The notes beneath the pieces were generated by a model. The model was not told the DNA's origin and did not search any database. It saw only the letters and a list, made by a program, of their open reading frames with translations. From Panacibacter ginsenosidivorans (GTDB lineage: Bacteria > Bacteroidota > Bacteroidia > Chitinophagales > Chitinophagaceae), in contig NZ_CP042435.1 of assembly GCF_007971225.1 (NCBI RefSeq), forward strand, positions 248,001-312,000: DNA of 64,000 nt, written 5' to 3'. Position numbers and translations under genes: made by a program. Every line of letters begins with the position of its first letter. The first letter of the stretch is position 1. This document shows positions 9,518 to 19,883 of this stretch, piece after piece.

Positions 9518-11896
9518 TTACTCCGTTCTCAAACTCTTCACTGGATTACGCAATGCAGCTTTTATACTTTGATAACTTACTGTGATCAACGCGATGCAAA
9601 CAGTAACTAATCCCGCCAATGCAAATACCCACCAATCAATGGAAACTTTATATGCAAAGCCTTGCAACCACTGGTTCATAGCGTACCATGCAATGGGAAA
9701 TGCAATGAGCATTGAGATGGCAACAGGTTTTAAAAAATTAGCGGACAATAATGAAACAATATTGGGAACCGATGCACCCAACACTTTTCGCACACCAATT
9801 TCTTTAGTGCGTTGCGCTGCAGTAAATGTTGCCAAACCAAATAACCCAAGACAGGAAATAAAGATTGCAAGAAAGGCAAAGTAATCCGACAGTTTGCTTA
9901 CCACCTGTTCGCTGTTATACAACTTCGTATATTCCTGGTCAGAGAACTGGAAAGTGAATGGAAATTTTGGATTTAGTTCTTTGCAAATTTTTTCAAGACC
10001 ACTGAGTGTTTCTTTTGTTTTGCCGGCTTCGGTTCTTACAAGTATAGTGCCCCAGTTCCAGTTTTCATCGAGGCGCACAATAAGCGGGTCAATTGCCTGG
10101 TGCATGGAATTGAAGTGAAAATCTTTTATAACACCAATCACTTTACCAGGATGATTTCCCCATGTTACTGTCTGTCCAACAGCATGCTGAAAACCCATTC
10201 TTGAAGCGGCCGTTTCGTTTAGAATAAATGCTATAGAATCAGCGCCAAAATCTTTAGAGAAATCACGGCCATCCATCAATTGCAGCTTCATGGTCTTTAT
10301 AAAATCATAACCAACTACGCCATCAGCAAAAGAGATAGTGAGATTAGGATCTTTGCCGGGCCATGTTATACTTCCAGTATGATGTTCTATAACCGTGGGT
10401 GAATTACGCATCTTTGAGACGCTTACCACACCCGGCATCTTTGTGGCTTCGTCTTTGAGCAGCTCATAATTCTTTACAAGGTCTCCTTCAATAGGAATGT
10501 ACACAAGGTTCTCACGATCGTAACCAATGTTCTTTGTTTGGATATAATCCATCTGTTTGTAGATAATGATCATACCTGCAATAAAAATAACGGACAATGA
10601 AAATTGTAAAACGACCATTGCCTGCCGAAAGAAAGTTGCACCTCCGCTAAATTTCAAACTGCCTTTTAAAACTCTAATCGGCTTTAATGAGGACAGGAAA
10701 AGTGCAGGATAACTTCCTGCAATAAAACCTGTGACTAATAATAATCCAATTAATGAGAACCAGAAAGCCGGTTCTGTAAATGGAAGTGATAATTGTTTTC
10801 CTGTAAGACTATTGAAAGCAGGTAACAGAAGTACTGTTAATGTAAACGCAATGATCATTGAAAAGAATGTAAGCATCATTGCTTCGCCAATAAACTGTTT
10901 GATCAATGAGAAGCGTGCAGCGCCAATTACTTTACGTAAACCAACTTCCTTCGCTCTTCTTGCAGATTGTGCAGTTGCAAGATTCATAAAATTAATACAG
11001 GCTATCAGCAATATAAATATGGCGACAATAATAAACAACCTTACATATTCTATTCGCCCGCCATCAACATAGCCATTTTTAAAAGTTGAGTGAAGATATT
11101 TTTCTGCATAAGGCTGTAATGCAAGCTCCATGCGGAATGTATTATCTTTTTGCTGGTACTTGTAAATAAAATCTTTGATCTGCTCTCCTACTTTAGCTGG
11201 GTTTGCGTCTACACGTAATTGCACAAAAGTTGATGGACTTGTATTCCCCCAGTTATGCACCCAATCGTTTTGTTTTACATAATCGATCCAGCTTCTCAAA
11301 AAATCAAATTGCACAGAAGAATTGGCAGGAACATTTTCAAACACTGCGGTTACCTGCAGGTCTTCCTTGTTATCAAAACGTATCGTTTTTCCAACAGCAT
11401 TTGTAACACTGCCGAAAAATTGTTCAGCCATCCTGCGGGAAATAGCAATAACATTTGGTGCATTCAAAGCTGTTTCTGCTTTCCCCTGCAATAAATGATA
11501 GCTAAACATTTTAAAGAAGTCCTCGCCTGCAAAAGAGCCCTGCATTTTATTGATCTTATTAGCAGCTTCGAAAGTGTTGCTGCTTCCTGCCTGTGCCGCA
11601 TAATCAAGGCTGCTTGCGTATTGCACTTCAGGAACTACTCTTTTCAATTCTTCAGCCAGCAAACCTTGCGTGGGATAAGATGCATCTATTTTTCCATCAT
11701 AATAATTACGCTCATATACCTGGTATAATTGTTTGCCATTTGTGTGAAAACCGTCAACACTACGTTCATCCTGTACCCAGAGTATGATGAGCAAACTACA
11801 GGTAATACCTAATGCCAGCCCAAGAATATTGATAGCTGAAAAAGCCTTGTTACGAACAAGGTTGCGCCACGCCGTTTTGAAATAATTCCCAAACAT
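9518..11896 (-). CDS. ABC transporter permease P4
   Basis: 792 residues, start MFGNYFKTAWRNLVRNK. The first helix ends LLIILWVQDERSVDGF; the DERSV variant replaces the usual DELSY. The motif after TM2 is RAKEVGLRKVIGAAR and the C-terminal one RTKEIGVRKVLGASV. The second ectodomain contains DSIAFILNETAASRMGF. The gene ends NPVKSLRTE. It is preceded by the 60-bp leader shared with P2, although the proteins are in different subgroups, so the leader may have moved independently of the coding region. Confidence 0.93.
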   Translation of the reverse strand: MFGNYFKTAWRNLVRNKAFSAINILGLALGITCSLLIILWVQDERSVDGFHTNGKQLYQVYERNYYDGKIDASYPTQGLLAEELKRVVPEVQYASSLDYAAQAGSSNTFEAANKINKMQGSFAGEDFFKMFSYHLLQGKAETALNAPNVIAISRRMAEQFFGSVTNAVGKTIRFDNKEDLQVTAVFENVPANSSVQFDFLRSWIDYVKQNDWVHNWGNTSPSTFVQLRVDANPAKVGEQIKDFIYKYQQKDNTFRMELALQPYAEKYLHSTFKNGYVDGGRIEYVRLFIIVAIFILLIACINFMNLATAQSARRAKEVGLRKVIGAARFSLIKQFIGEAMMLTFFSMIIAFTLTVLLLPAFNSLTGKQLSLPFTEPAFWFSLIGLLLVTGFIAGSYPALFLSSLKPIRVLKGSLKFSGGATFFRQAMVVLQFSLSVIFIAGMIIIYKQMDYIQTKNIGYDRENLVYIPIEGDLVKNYELLKDEATKMPGVVSVSKMRNSPTVIEHHTGSITWPGKDPNLTISFADGVVGYDFIKTMKLQLMDGRDFSKDFGADSIAFILNETAASRMGFQHAVGQTVTWGNHPGKVIGVIKDFHFNSMHQAIDPLIVRLDENWNWGTILVRTEAGKTKETLSGLEKICKELNPKFPFTFQFSDQEYTKLYNSEQVVSKLSDYFAFLAIFISCLGLFGLATFTAAQRTKEIGVRKVLGASVPNIVSLLSANFLKPVAISMLIAFPIAWYAMNQWLQGFAYKVSIDWWVFALAGLVTVCIALITVSYQSIKAALRNPVKSLRTE

Positions 11897-11956
11897 GATT
11901 AGAATATTTTTACATGATAAATATTGTTCTGCGGTTAAGGCTGGGGCAATATTTTT
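11897..11956 (-). repeat. leader repeat upstream of P4
   Basis: Near copy of the P2 leader (TGTTCTGCGGTTAAGGCTGG core) immediately before the P4 start codon. Confidence 0.6.
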
Positions 11957-11992
11957 TTCTGTACTTAGCTTTTTGTTCTTTACTCATCGCCT

Positions 11993-12055
11993 GTTGTGTC
12001 ACTCACTTCATCGTTCAAATCATTTTTGAACAAAGCGTACAAGAGTGCGACGCAA
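11993..12055. repeat. intergenic hairpin element (e6)
   Basis: Full copy between P5 and P4, with the same CACTTCATCG left-arm variant as e3 and e17. The right arm ends GCGACGCAAG. Confidence 0.85.
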
Positions 12056-12125
12056 GTATGCTTAATTTTTATACTCCAGTCTGGTTTAAAAAAATTCTAC
12101 ATCATTCACACATGTATACAATCTC

Positions 12126-14522
12126 TTATTCTGTTCTCAAACTCTTTGCAGGATTGGAAAGCGCCGCCCTTACTGCCTGAAAGCTTACTGTTACCAACGC
12201 TATGAATATGACCAATGCACCAGCAGCAGCAAACATTTGCCAGCTAAGTTCAATTCTGTAGGGATAATTCTCCAGCCATTTGTTTGCTGCCATCCAGGCT
12301 AATGGAATAGCAATGATCAATGCAATAGCTACTAATTTTAAAAAGTCTTTTGAAAGTATTGTAACCACGCCGCTTACAGAGGCACCCAACACTTTGCGTA
12401 TGCCTATCTCTTTGGTGCGCTTTTCTGCGGACAATACTGATAATCCAAACAACCCGATGCATGAAACAAATATGGTAAGTATAGCGCTGAACAACATGAT
12501 CTGTTTCCATTTTGCTTCTGCTTCGTAGCTGCGGATATTTGCTTCATTCTTAAATGTGTAACTATAAGGATTTAGAGGAAAGAGTTTTTTATAAGTTTGT
12601 TCAATCTGTTTAAGACTCGAAGTTTCACTGTTGGGTTTTATTTTTATATATGCCATACCGTAAGTATTACCTGCTTTCATAGTAAATAATTCCGGGCCTA
12701 TTTCCTGGTTCAACGAATTGAAATGATAATCTTTCACAACACCAATTACTGTGTACTTTTTATTGTCGTACCAAAAATCAACAGTTTGCCCCACCGGGTT
12801 TTTCCAGCCTGCCTTTTTTACAAAAGATTCATTTACCAAAACTGAATTAGTAGAATCAGAAGGAAACTGAGCTGAGAAATTTCTTCCCTGCAAAATGGGA
12901 ATCTTTAACAACGGTATATAGCTTTCATTTACTGTTTCATAGGTAAACTGTATAACTGAATCGCCGTTTACTTTTGCTGCAGTGCCCCACTGACCGCCAT
13001 TCCTGGGCGCTACATCAATGATGTTGGGGTTCTTCATTAATTCAGTTTTCAGCAGACCAACTTCATTGCGCGTAAGATTATTTTTATTTATCATTACGAG
13101 ATTGCTGTCATCGTACCCTAGTTTTTCTGTGGTCAGGTAATTGAATTGTGCATAGATCGTAAACGTGGCAATGATCAAAAAAGAAGCAAGTGAGAATTGC
13201 AATACCACCAATGTCTTTTGCAAATAATTTTTACCGCTAAGATTAAAACGGCTGTACAGTGTTTGTACAGGATTGTAACCAGACAAAACCAACGCCGGGT
13301 AAAACCCTGCCAGTAAGCCTGTTACAAGAAATAAAACAAGGTAAGCTGCAATTAGCTTTGCATCGAATAAATAGCTAATAGCAAGTACTTTATTGGAAAG
13401 ACTATTGAACAATGGTAATACCAGCTGCACAAGTATTATTGCAAACACAAAAGCAATGAAGCACAACAAAAATGATTCTCCCAAAAATTGCATGATAAGT
13501 TGCTTTCTATCGCCACCGACAACTTTACGGATGCCAATTTCCTTTGCACGCTTTACCGAGCGTGCCACTGTAAGATTTACAAAGTTGATACAGGCAATTA
13601 ATAAGATGAACAATGCAATACCAGAAAGAATGTAAGAATACATTGGATTGCTCGCATCTGATAGGCCATTTTGAGGAGGAAGCTCTACGCTTAAATGCAT
13701 ATCAACAAAAGACTGTAATTGATAAACACTTTTCCAGCCCATATCGCCGTACTTTTCTGTTAATACCTTAAGTGCATCTTTTGAGTCTTCTGTGTAAAAC
13801 CTTTGCATCTTTGTTTCAACAGCCTGCATATTCGTGTTAGGCTTCAGTACTACAAACGTGTTAAGAAAAAAGTTAAACCAATTCTCATTGTTCGAAGCAT
13901 CTTCTGCTGATATATTTATAGGAACCAGCATATCAAATTTAATAGAAGAATTTTGCGGGCACTTTTTCGAAATGGCTGTTACCTTGTAAGGCACAAATAC
14001 GGTATCCTCTTTCAGCATAATAATTTTACCAAGTGCATCGGTAGTTCCAAATTGTTTTTTAGCTACATCTTCAGAGATCACCACTGAATGTGGCTCTGCC
14101 AAACAGCTTTTGCGGTCACCACTCAGCAATGGAAAAGAAAATACAGAAAAGAAACTGGAGTCTACTTTCAGAAGATCCTGCGATTTTACTTCGTTACCCA
14201 TTTTAATATCTTCATAGCCACTTTGTACCCTGACAAAAGTTTTTATGCCCGGTACATTCGCTGTAAAACGTGGTCCCTGCAAAGCGCCTGTATTCCCATC
14301 TTTGCGCCCTTTCCCGCCATCCTTCTCAAATTGCTGTGTCGTAATACGATAAATGTTTTGTACGTTATCATGAAAGCGGTCGTAACTTACTTCATCTTTT
14401 ACATACAATAGAATAAGCATGGCACAGGCAAGCCCAATACTTAATCCTGCAATATTGATGAAAGCATAAATTTTATTCCTTGATAAGTTCCGTAATGCAA
14501 TAGTGAAATAATTTTTAAACAT
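12126..14522 (-). CDS. ABC transporter permease P5
   Basis: 798 residues, start MFKNYFTIALRNLSRNK. The first ectodomain has a distinctive Gly/Lys-rich stretch (EKDGGKGRKDGNTG, about residues 67-80) not seen in the other copies, which hints at ligand or partner divergence. Motifs are RAKEIGIRKVVGGDR and RTKEIGIRKVLGASV. The tail reads NPAKSLRTE, the only copy with Ala at that position. The helix before the second motif is FVSCIGLFGLSVLSAEK, again slightly unlike its neighbours. Confidence 0.93.
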   Translation of the reverse strand: MFKNYFTIALRNLSRNKIYAFINIAGLSIGLACAMLILLYVKDEVSYDRFHDNVQNIYRITTQQFEKDGGKGRKDGNTGALQGPRFTANVPGIKTFVRVQSGYEDIKMGNEVKSQDLLKVDSSFFSVFSFPLLSGDRKSCLAEPHSVVISEDVAKKQFGTTDALGKIIMLKEDTVFVPYKVTAISKKCPQNSSIKFDMLVPINISAEDASNNENWFNFFLNTFVVLKPNTNMQAVETKMQRFYTEDSKDALKVLTEKYGDMGWKSVYQLQSFVDMHLSVELPPQNGLSDASNPMYSYILSGIALFILLIACINFVNLTVARSVKRAKEIGIRKVVGGDRKQLIMQFLGESFLLCFIAFVFAIILVQLVLPLFNSLSNKVLAISYLFDAKLIAAYLVLFLVTGLLAGFYPALVLSGYNPVQTLYSRFNLSGKNYLQKTLVVLQFSLASFLIIATFTIYAQFNYLTTEKLGYDDSNLVMINKNNLTRNEVGLLKTELMKNPNIIDVAPRNGGQWGTAAKVNGDSVIQFTYETVNESYIPLLKIPILQGRNFSAQFPSDSTNSVLVNESFVKKAGWKNPVGQTVDFWYDNKKYTVIGVVKDYHFNSLNQEIGPELFTMKAGNTYGMAYIKIKPNSETSSLKQIEQTYKKLFPLNPYSYTFKNEANIRSYEAEAKWKQIMLFSAILTIFVSCIGLFGLSVLSAEKRTKEIGIRKVLGASVSGVVTILSKDFLKLVAIALIIAIPLAWMAANKWLENYPYRIELSWQMFAAAGALVIFIALVTVSFQAVRAALSNPAKSLRTE

Positions 14523-14585
14523 GGTCTGTATTATTATACGTTGTAAATATTTTTTGTACTTGGCATTTATTCATTACTCATCTTC

Positions 14586-14649
14586 GTTGTGTCACTCACT
14601 TGTACGTTCAGATCATTATTGAACAAAGCGTACAAGTGTGCGACGCAAC
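14586..14649. repeat. intergenic hairpin element (e7)
   Basis: Well-preserved full copy between P6 and P5 (left arm GTTGTGTCACTCACTTGTAC; inner stem TTCA-GATCATTAT-TGAA). Confidence 0.88.
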
Positions 14650-14726
14650 AATGTTTAATTCAAATTCTACAGTTGGGGCCAAGCCTATTTTCTTCATTTT
14701 CAAAATTTGCACATTCGCACATCTTC

Positions 14727-17186
14727 TTATTCCGTTCTCAGACTCTTTACGGGATTTGCGATAGCCGCTTTTATTGCCTGGTAACTTATTGTTGCAAGTG
14801 CAATAATTATTGCAACAAGCCCGCCCGCAGCAAATAACCACCAACTGATGTCGATGCGATAAACATAATCCTGCAACCATTTATTCATAAAATACCATGC
14901 AAGAGGTGTGGCAATCGCAAAAGCAATTGCAATGAGTATGATAAATTCTTTTGAAAACAAATAAACGATGCTGCCCGAAGTTGCACCCAGCACTTTTCGA
15001 ATCCCAACTTCTTTTATTTTCTGCACTGCCATGAATGAGGCTAATCCATACAAACCAAGACAGCTAAGGAATATCGCTATTGCCGCAAAAATTTTATACA
15101 ACTGCGATAACTGGTTTTCCTGTTTGTAAAAACTATCAATTTTTTCATCAAGAAACCTGTATTCATAAACATAGTTTGGAAATGTTTGCTCCCATATTTT
15201 TTTGATGGATTGCATTGAAGAAGTAATGTTTGTGGTTGAAAGTTTTATGGAAGCCTGGCGATACATAGTGCTGTTTGTAGCCATAAGCAATGGAGCCAGA
15301 CTTTGGCGTAAAGACCTGTCATTAAAATCTTTAACTACACCAACAACAGGACATTTTATTAAACCATTCATTATGCTTATTTCTTTGCCAAGTATGTCTT
15401 CCGGTTTTTTAAGCCCTAAACTTTTTACGAATGATTCATTCACCAAAAACTCTTGCGTGTAACCAGAAGGCTTCAAATTTTTTCCGGCTACCAATTGTAA
15501 TTTATATGTCGACACATAATCATTGTCCACGAATTTGGAAATAGCCTGAAAATCTGCATCCTTTATGGCATTGTCAAATTTGAATGTGGTAAACATATTA
15601 TTATTATCTTCCAGCGGAGAGTTGGAGTTGAAGCTTACTGACTGCACACCATTCGATAACAACTGCTGTTTTAAATAATCTGTAAGCTTGCCACCGGTAC
15701 TATCGGGGCGATAAGGCACATTTACGATTGCATCTTTATCGAAGCCAAGCGGTTGATTCATAAAATAATTCATCTGCTGTATAATAACAAGTGTTCCGAT
15801 GATCAGTGCCTGTGCAATGATGAATTGAAATACTACCAATCCTCTTCTTAATGAAATCCCCTTTGTAGTATTTACCGTTAGTTTACTTTTTAAAGCATTA
15901 ACAGGATTGAAGCGTGATAAGACGATAGAAGGATAAAAACCAGCAAGTGCGGTTACAACAATTGTTACAGCCAAAAGAAATAAAATAATTGAAGGATTGT
16001 TTAGTATGTTGAATGAAAGCGAAAGCTCTAAAAGTTTGTTTACATAAGGCAATGCAATCAGTGTAATAACTGCCGCGAGTATTACAGCAATTGTAACTAT
16101 CAAAAATGTTTCAATAATGAATTGGATTTGTAATTGAAATTTATTACTTCCTAAAACTTTTCTTACGCCAACTTCTTTTGCGCGGGTAACAGCTTGTGCG
16201 GTAGACAGGTTGATAAAGTTTACGCAGGCAATCAATAATATAAATGCAGCAATCAACCACAATACATTAATCAATTCGTGACTGATTGTTTTGTTGCTGT
16301 AATTTCCTGCTGCTCCATCGTAATGCACAGCACTTATTGGTTGTAAAATATAATTATCCTTATTATCAGCGGTTGCCATCTTTTGTGCGAATGCACTCAA
16401 TTGCTGATTGAAATTATCAACAGAAATATTCGGGGGCAACAAAACATAACAACCAAAATCTGGTGCTGATTGATTCCACTGTGGTTGTTCAAATCCGTAT
16501 TCTTTATCTCCCGTAAAATCTGTTCCCCACGCAACCACCAACTTCAGCTGAAAATCTGTATTTGCAGGTATTGTTGCAAGAATGCCGGAAACTTTTAATG
16601 CTGTTGCAGGAAACTGAAACAATCCTGCACCCATGCTGTAGTATCCTCTTATTTTAATGGTTTTACCTACTGCTGATTTCCAGTCACCGAAATAATTTTC
16701 TGCAATCTCTTTTGTAAGCAATACATTGTTCGGATCTTTCAATGATTCGTATGAACCTGCGAGCAGCGGAAAATTAAACATGTTAAAGAATGAAGGTGAC
16801 GTATAAAACACACCACTTTGTTCTTTAAAATTTTTTACAGGCGTTCCGTTATCATCAAGCACCTGTAATTCATCATTATGGCTTGCATAAACCGGAGCTA
16901 CCTGTTCAAGTTGAGGAAAGGCAGTTTTTAAATTTGCAGGCATAGGAAATGGAACATTTTTCGCGTAAGTAATATTTCCCGCATCTGCATGATGAGATTC
17001 AGTCAACACACGGTACACACGGTCTTTCTTTGCATGAAAATCATCAAAGCTTGTTTGATATTGTATAATGATAAAGATCATCATACAAACAGCAATACCA
17101 ACAGCCAACCCGGCGATGTTGATAATAGTGTAATTCCTGTTGCGGGTTAAACTTCTGAATGCAGTTTTAAAATAGTTCTTAAACAT
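14727..17186 (-). CDS. ABC transporter permease P6 (divergent subgroup with P9 and P18)
   Basis: 819 residues, start MFKNYFKTAFRSLTRNRNYT. It forms a subgroup with P18 and P9: the first helix is followed by QYQTSFDDFHAKKDRVYRV, the second ectodomain lacks the usual DSxxxxLNETAAK and has EFLVNESFVKSLGLKKPED, and the C-terminal helix reads LSCLGLYGLASFMAVQ followed by KIKEVGIRKVLGATS. The motif after TM2 is RAKEVGVRKVLGSNK. Ends VKSLRTE. The subgroup's longer ectodomain loops suggest a different external partner (inference). Confidence 0.93.
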   Translation of the reverse strand: MFKNYFKTAFRSLTRNRNYTIINIAGLAVGIAVCMMIFIIIQYQTSFDDFHAKKDRVYRVLTESHHADAGNITYAKNVPFPMPANLKTAFPQLEQVAPVYASHNDELQVLDDNGTPVKNFKEQSGVFYTSPSFFNMFNFPLLAGSYESLKDPNNVLLTKEIAENYFGDWKSAVGKTIKIRGYYSMGAGLFQFPATALKVSGILATIPANTDFQLKLVVAWGTDFTGDKEYGFEQPQWNQSAPDFGCYVLLPPNISVDNFNQQLSAFAQKMATADNKDNYILQPISAVHYDGAAGNYSNKTISHELINVLWLIAAFILLIACVNFINLSTAQAVTRAKEVGVRKVLGSNKFQLQIQFIIETFLIVTIAVILAAVITLIALPYVNKLLELSLSFNILNNPSIILFLLAVTIVVTALAGFYPSIVLSRFNPVNALKSKLTVNTTKGISLRRGLVVFQFIIAQALIIGTLVIIQQMNYFMNQPLGFDKDAIVNVPYRPDSTGGKLTDYLKQQLLSNGVQSVSFNSNSPLEDNNNMFTTFKFDNAIKDADFQAISKFVDNDYVSTYKLQLVAGKNLKPSGYTQEFLVNESFVKSLGLKKPEDILGKEISIMNGLIKCPVVGVVKDFNDRSLRQSLAPLLMATNSTMYRQASIKLSTTNITSSMQSIKKIWEQTFPNYVYEYRFLDEKIDSFYKQENQLSQLYKIFAAIAIFLSCLGLYGLASFMAVQKIKEVGIRKVLGATSGSIVYLFSKEFIILIAIAFAIATPLAWYFMNKWLQDYVYRIDISWWLFAAGGLVAIIIALATISYQAIKAAIANPVKSLRTE

Positions 17187-17256
17187 AGAAGCGTTTTAAA
17201 TTGTATGTTCTATTTAGATTTTATGTACTTAACTTTTTGTTCTTTATTCGTCGCCT

Positions 17257-17346
17257 GTTGTGTCACTCATTTGTACGCCTGTCCCGTCGCGCAGCTATGC
17301 GGGATTCAGAACATTATTGAACAAAGCGTACAAGAGTGCGACGCAA
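17257..17346. repeat. intergenic hairpin element with an extra GC-rich stem (e8)
   Basis: Between P7 and P6. The normal loop is replaced by about 30 bp containing its own small stem, TCCCG...CGGGA, making this copy about 26 bp longer than average. The right arm ends GCGACGCAAT. Confidence 0.82.
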
Positions 17347-17406
17347 TGATGCTTAATAGTTATTCTATCCTTTGATTCATAATTTTTTATTCACCATTCA
17401 CATTCT

Positions 17407-19800
17407 TCACTCCGTTCTCAAACTCTTTATTGGATTTGCAACCGCTGCTTTTATTGCCTGAAAGCTTACTGTAAACAATGCAATCAGAATTACTAATATT
17501 CCTGCAGATGCAAACATCCACCATGATATATCTATTCGGTAAGCAAAATCCTGCAACCATTTATTCATTGACCAGTAAGCCAGCGGCGTGGCAATTACAG
17601 TCGCTATAATTACCAACTTCAAAAAATCTTTACTAATCAATTGCACAACGCTGCCAACACTTGCACCGAGCACTTTTCTGATGCCGATTTCTTTAGTCTT
17701 TACCTGCGCCGTATAAGTGGCTAATCCAAACAAACCAAGACATGAAATAAAAATAGCTATCGCTGCAAAAGTTGTAAACAGAGTGCCTGTACGCTGTTGC
17801 GATTGATAATGCGATTCGAAAGTCTTATCAAGAAAATCGTAAGAGAAAGGTGCGTCGTTTGCATTTTTTTTATACTGTGATTCTACGGCTTTGATGGCTG
17901 ACTGTGCGCCTGCACCTGTTGTGCGTACGTATAAAATGTTTTTCAATCCAGACGTTCTTATTATCAAAGGCGCAACAGGATCTTTCAGTGATTTGAAATT
18001 AAAATCTTTTACTACACCTAATATTTCTCCATCAGCATTCCCGTAGCCAATTTTTGTTCCGACGTAAGGAGGTTTTAAACCCATAGCTTTCACAGCAGTT
18101 TCATTCAAAATATATTTATTATCGTCAGAAGCCGTTCCCGTAAAATTTGTTCCAGCAATAAACTGGTACTTCATCGTAGGTATGAAGTTTTTATCTGCTT
18201 GTACACGCCAAAGCATAAACGGAACATTATCTTTTTTTCCATCCCAAATAATATCTCCTGAAATCTCTGTTACATTTGTAATGTCTCCTGCGCTGCTAAA
18301 TGAAACATTTAATATGCCCTTTTGCAATAGCAATTCATTTTCTATCGCATCAGCATTTTTCGTTGCTTCTTCGGGGAATGAAACAGTAAAAACATAATTC
18401 TTATCATAACCCAAATCTTTATTGCTTATATATTCCATTTGCTTTCCCATTATAATTGTGCCGACTAACAATATGAACGAGATTACAAATTGAAGAACGA
18501 CTAATAATTTTCTGAATGAAGAGGTGTTAATACCCAAAAAGCTTTTATCACGCACGGTCCCTAAAGGATTGAACGATGATAATAACATTGCAGGATAAAT
18601 GCTCGAAATAAGTATTGTTCCTAACAGTGTGAAAAACCAAATTTTTAACATGGAAAAGTTGGACAGAGAAAGAATTAATTGTTCTCCTGTAATTCTATCA
18701 TACAATGGCTTCAATAAAACAATTAAAGCAATTGCGATAATAATAGCAAACATGAATGTCAATACTGTCTCGGTGATGAATTGCAAAAACAATTGCCTTC
18801 TTTTTGCGCCAATGATTTTTTTTATACTTATCTCTTTAATTCTTGTAAGCGCCCGGGCCGTAGAAAGGTTTACATAATTAATGCTTGCAATAATCAATAT
18901 TAATATTGCAACAAGAGCCATTATTCTTACCATTTGCAATGCGGAATTATCGCCGTCAATTCCTGTAAGATGAAGGTCTCCTAAGTTTTGCAATTGAAAA
19001 GTTGTTGGAGTCTGACCATTTTTCATTGCATTAAATAAATGTGTAAGTTTTGTTTCAATAGTTGAAGTATTGGCATTTGGATTTAGCAGAAGAAATGTTC
19101 TAAAACTATAATCGTTTACATCTTCATCTATTGTTTTCCAACCATGATTGCCACCATGCGCTGCGAATTGCCGGGCATAATAATCGACCGGAAAGATAGC
19201 ATCGTATTGCAGAGAAGAGTTGTGCGGGAAGTCTTGCAAAACCGAGGTTACTGTAAAATTATTTTTATCAAACTGCACAATTTTGCCAATGGCATCATCA
19301 GTACCAAATAATTTTTTGGCTGTTGATTGTGTGAGTGCAACAGAATATGAATTCGGCAAAAAGGCATTGCGGTTACCATGCAATAATTTGTAGTTGAAGA
19401 AGTTTAAAAAATTACTTTCTGCATAAATAATATTGTTGTTGTCAAATACTTTTGTTTGATCAATATTGGATAACACTTTATCAGACAGCGTTGGATTTTC
19501 ATTGTCGCTTACCAATCTTAAAACAGAAATTACACCTGGAATTTTTTTTGACATTATAGCTAATGGTCCGGGTGCTCCTTGCCAGGCAAGTGATTTAGTT
19601 TCTAAAGTAATGTGTGAATTTAACTGGTAGATATTTTTATATTGCTGGTTAAATGTATCGTAGCTGCATTCATTTTGCACCCAGAGCAGCAGCATAATTC
19701 CCGTTGCCAAACCCACAGCCAAGCCGCTTATATTTACGACACTGTAAAATTTACTCGCTTTCAAATTGCGCCAGGCTATTTTGAAATAGTTTTTTATCAT
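17407..19800 (-). CDS. ABC transporter permease P7
   Basis: 797 residues, start MIKNYFKIAWRNLKASK. The motif after TM2 is RIKEISIKKIIGAKR, the most diverged copy in the array: Gly is replaced by Ser and Arg by Lys. The C-terminal motif, KTKEIGIRKVLGASV, is standard. The first ectodomain starts NECSYDTFNQQYKNIYQL. The tail is NPIKSLRTE. The gap to P8 is only 83 bp and, unlike all other permease junctions, has no hairpin element, so P8 and P7 should be the most tightly coupled pair in the mRNA. Confidence 0.93.
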   Translation of the reverse strand: MIKNYFKIAWRNLKASKFYSVVNISGLAVGLATGIMLLLWVQNECSYDTFNQQYKNIYQLNSHITLETKSLAWQGAPGPLAIMSKKIPGVISVLRLVSDNENPTLSDKVLSNIDQTKVFDNNNIIYAESNFLNFFNYKLLHGNRNAFLPNSYSVALTQSTAKKLFGTDDAIGKIVQFDKNNFTVTSVLQDFPHNSSLQYDAIFPVDYYARQFAAHGGNHGWKTIDEDVNDYSFRTFLLLNPNANTSTIETKLTHLFNAMKNGQTPTTFQLQNLGDLHLTGIDGDNSALQMVRIMALVAILILIIASINYVNLSTARALTRIKEISIKKIIGAKRRQLFLQFITETVLTFMFAIIIAIALIVLLKPLYDRITGEQLILSLSNFSMLKIWFFTLLGTILISSIYPAMLLSSFNPLGTVRDKSFLGINTSSFRKLLVVLQFVISFILLVGTIIMGKQMEYISNKDLGYDKNYVFTVSFPEEATKNADAIENELLLQKGILNVSFSSAGDITNVTEISGDIIWDGKKDNVPFMLWRVQADKNFIPTMKYQFIAGTNFTGTASDDNKYILNETAVKAMGLKPPYVGTKIGYGNADGEILGVVKDFNFKSLKDPVAPLIIRTSGLKNILYVRTTGAGAQSAIKAVESQYKKNANDAPFSYDFLDKTFESHYQSQQRTGTLFTTFAAIAIFISCLGLFGLATYTAQVKTKEIGIRKVLGASVGSVVQLISKDFLKLVIIATVIATPLAYWSMNKWLQDFAYRIDISWWMFASAGILVILIALFTVSFQAIKAAVANPIKSLRTE

Positions 19801-19883
19801 GTCTGATGTATGATTTAATGGTTTTCTGATTTATTTCATATCAATCTTATTAATCTTTTCTTCTACCCAAATCCTGGTTCAGA
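19801..19883. other. short permease junction lacking the hairpin element
   Basis: 83 bp of AT-rich sequence between P8 and P7. It keeps the CCTGGTTCA flank near the P8 stop but has neither hairpin arm. The simplest reading is deletion of an element. Confidence 0.7.
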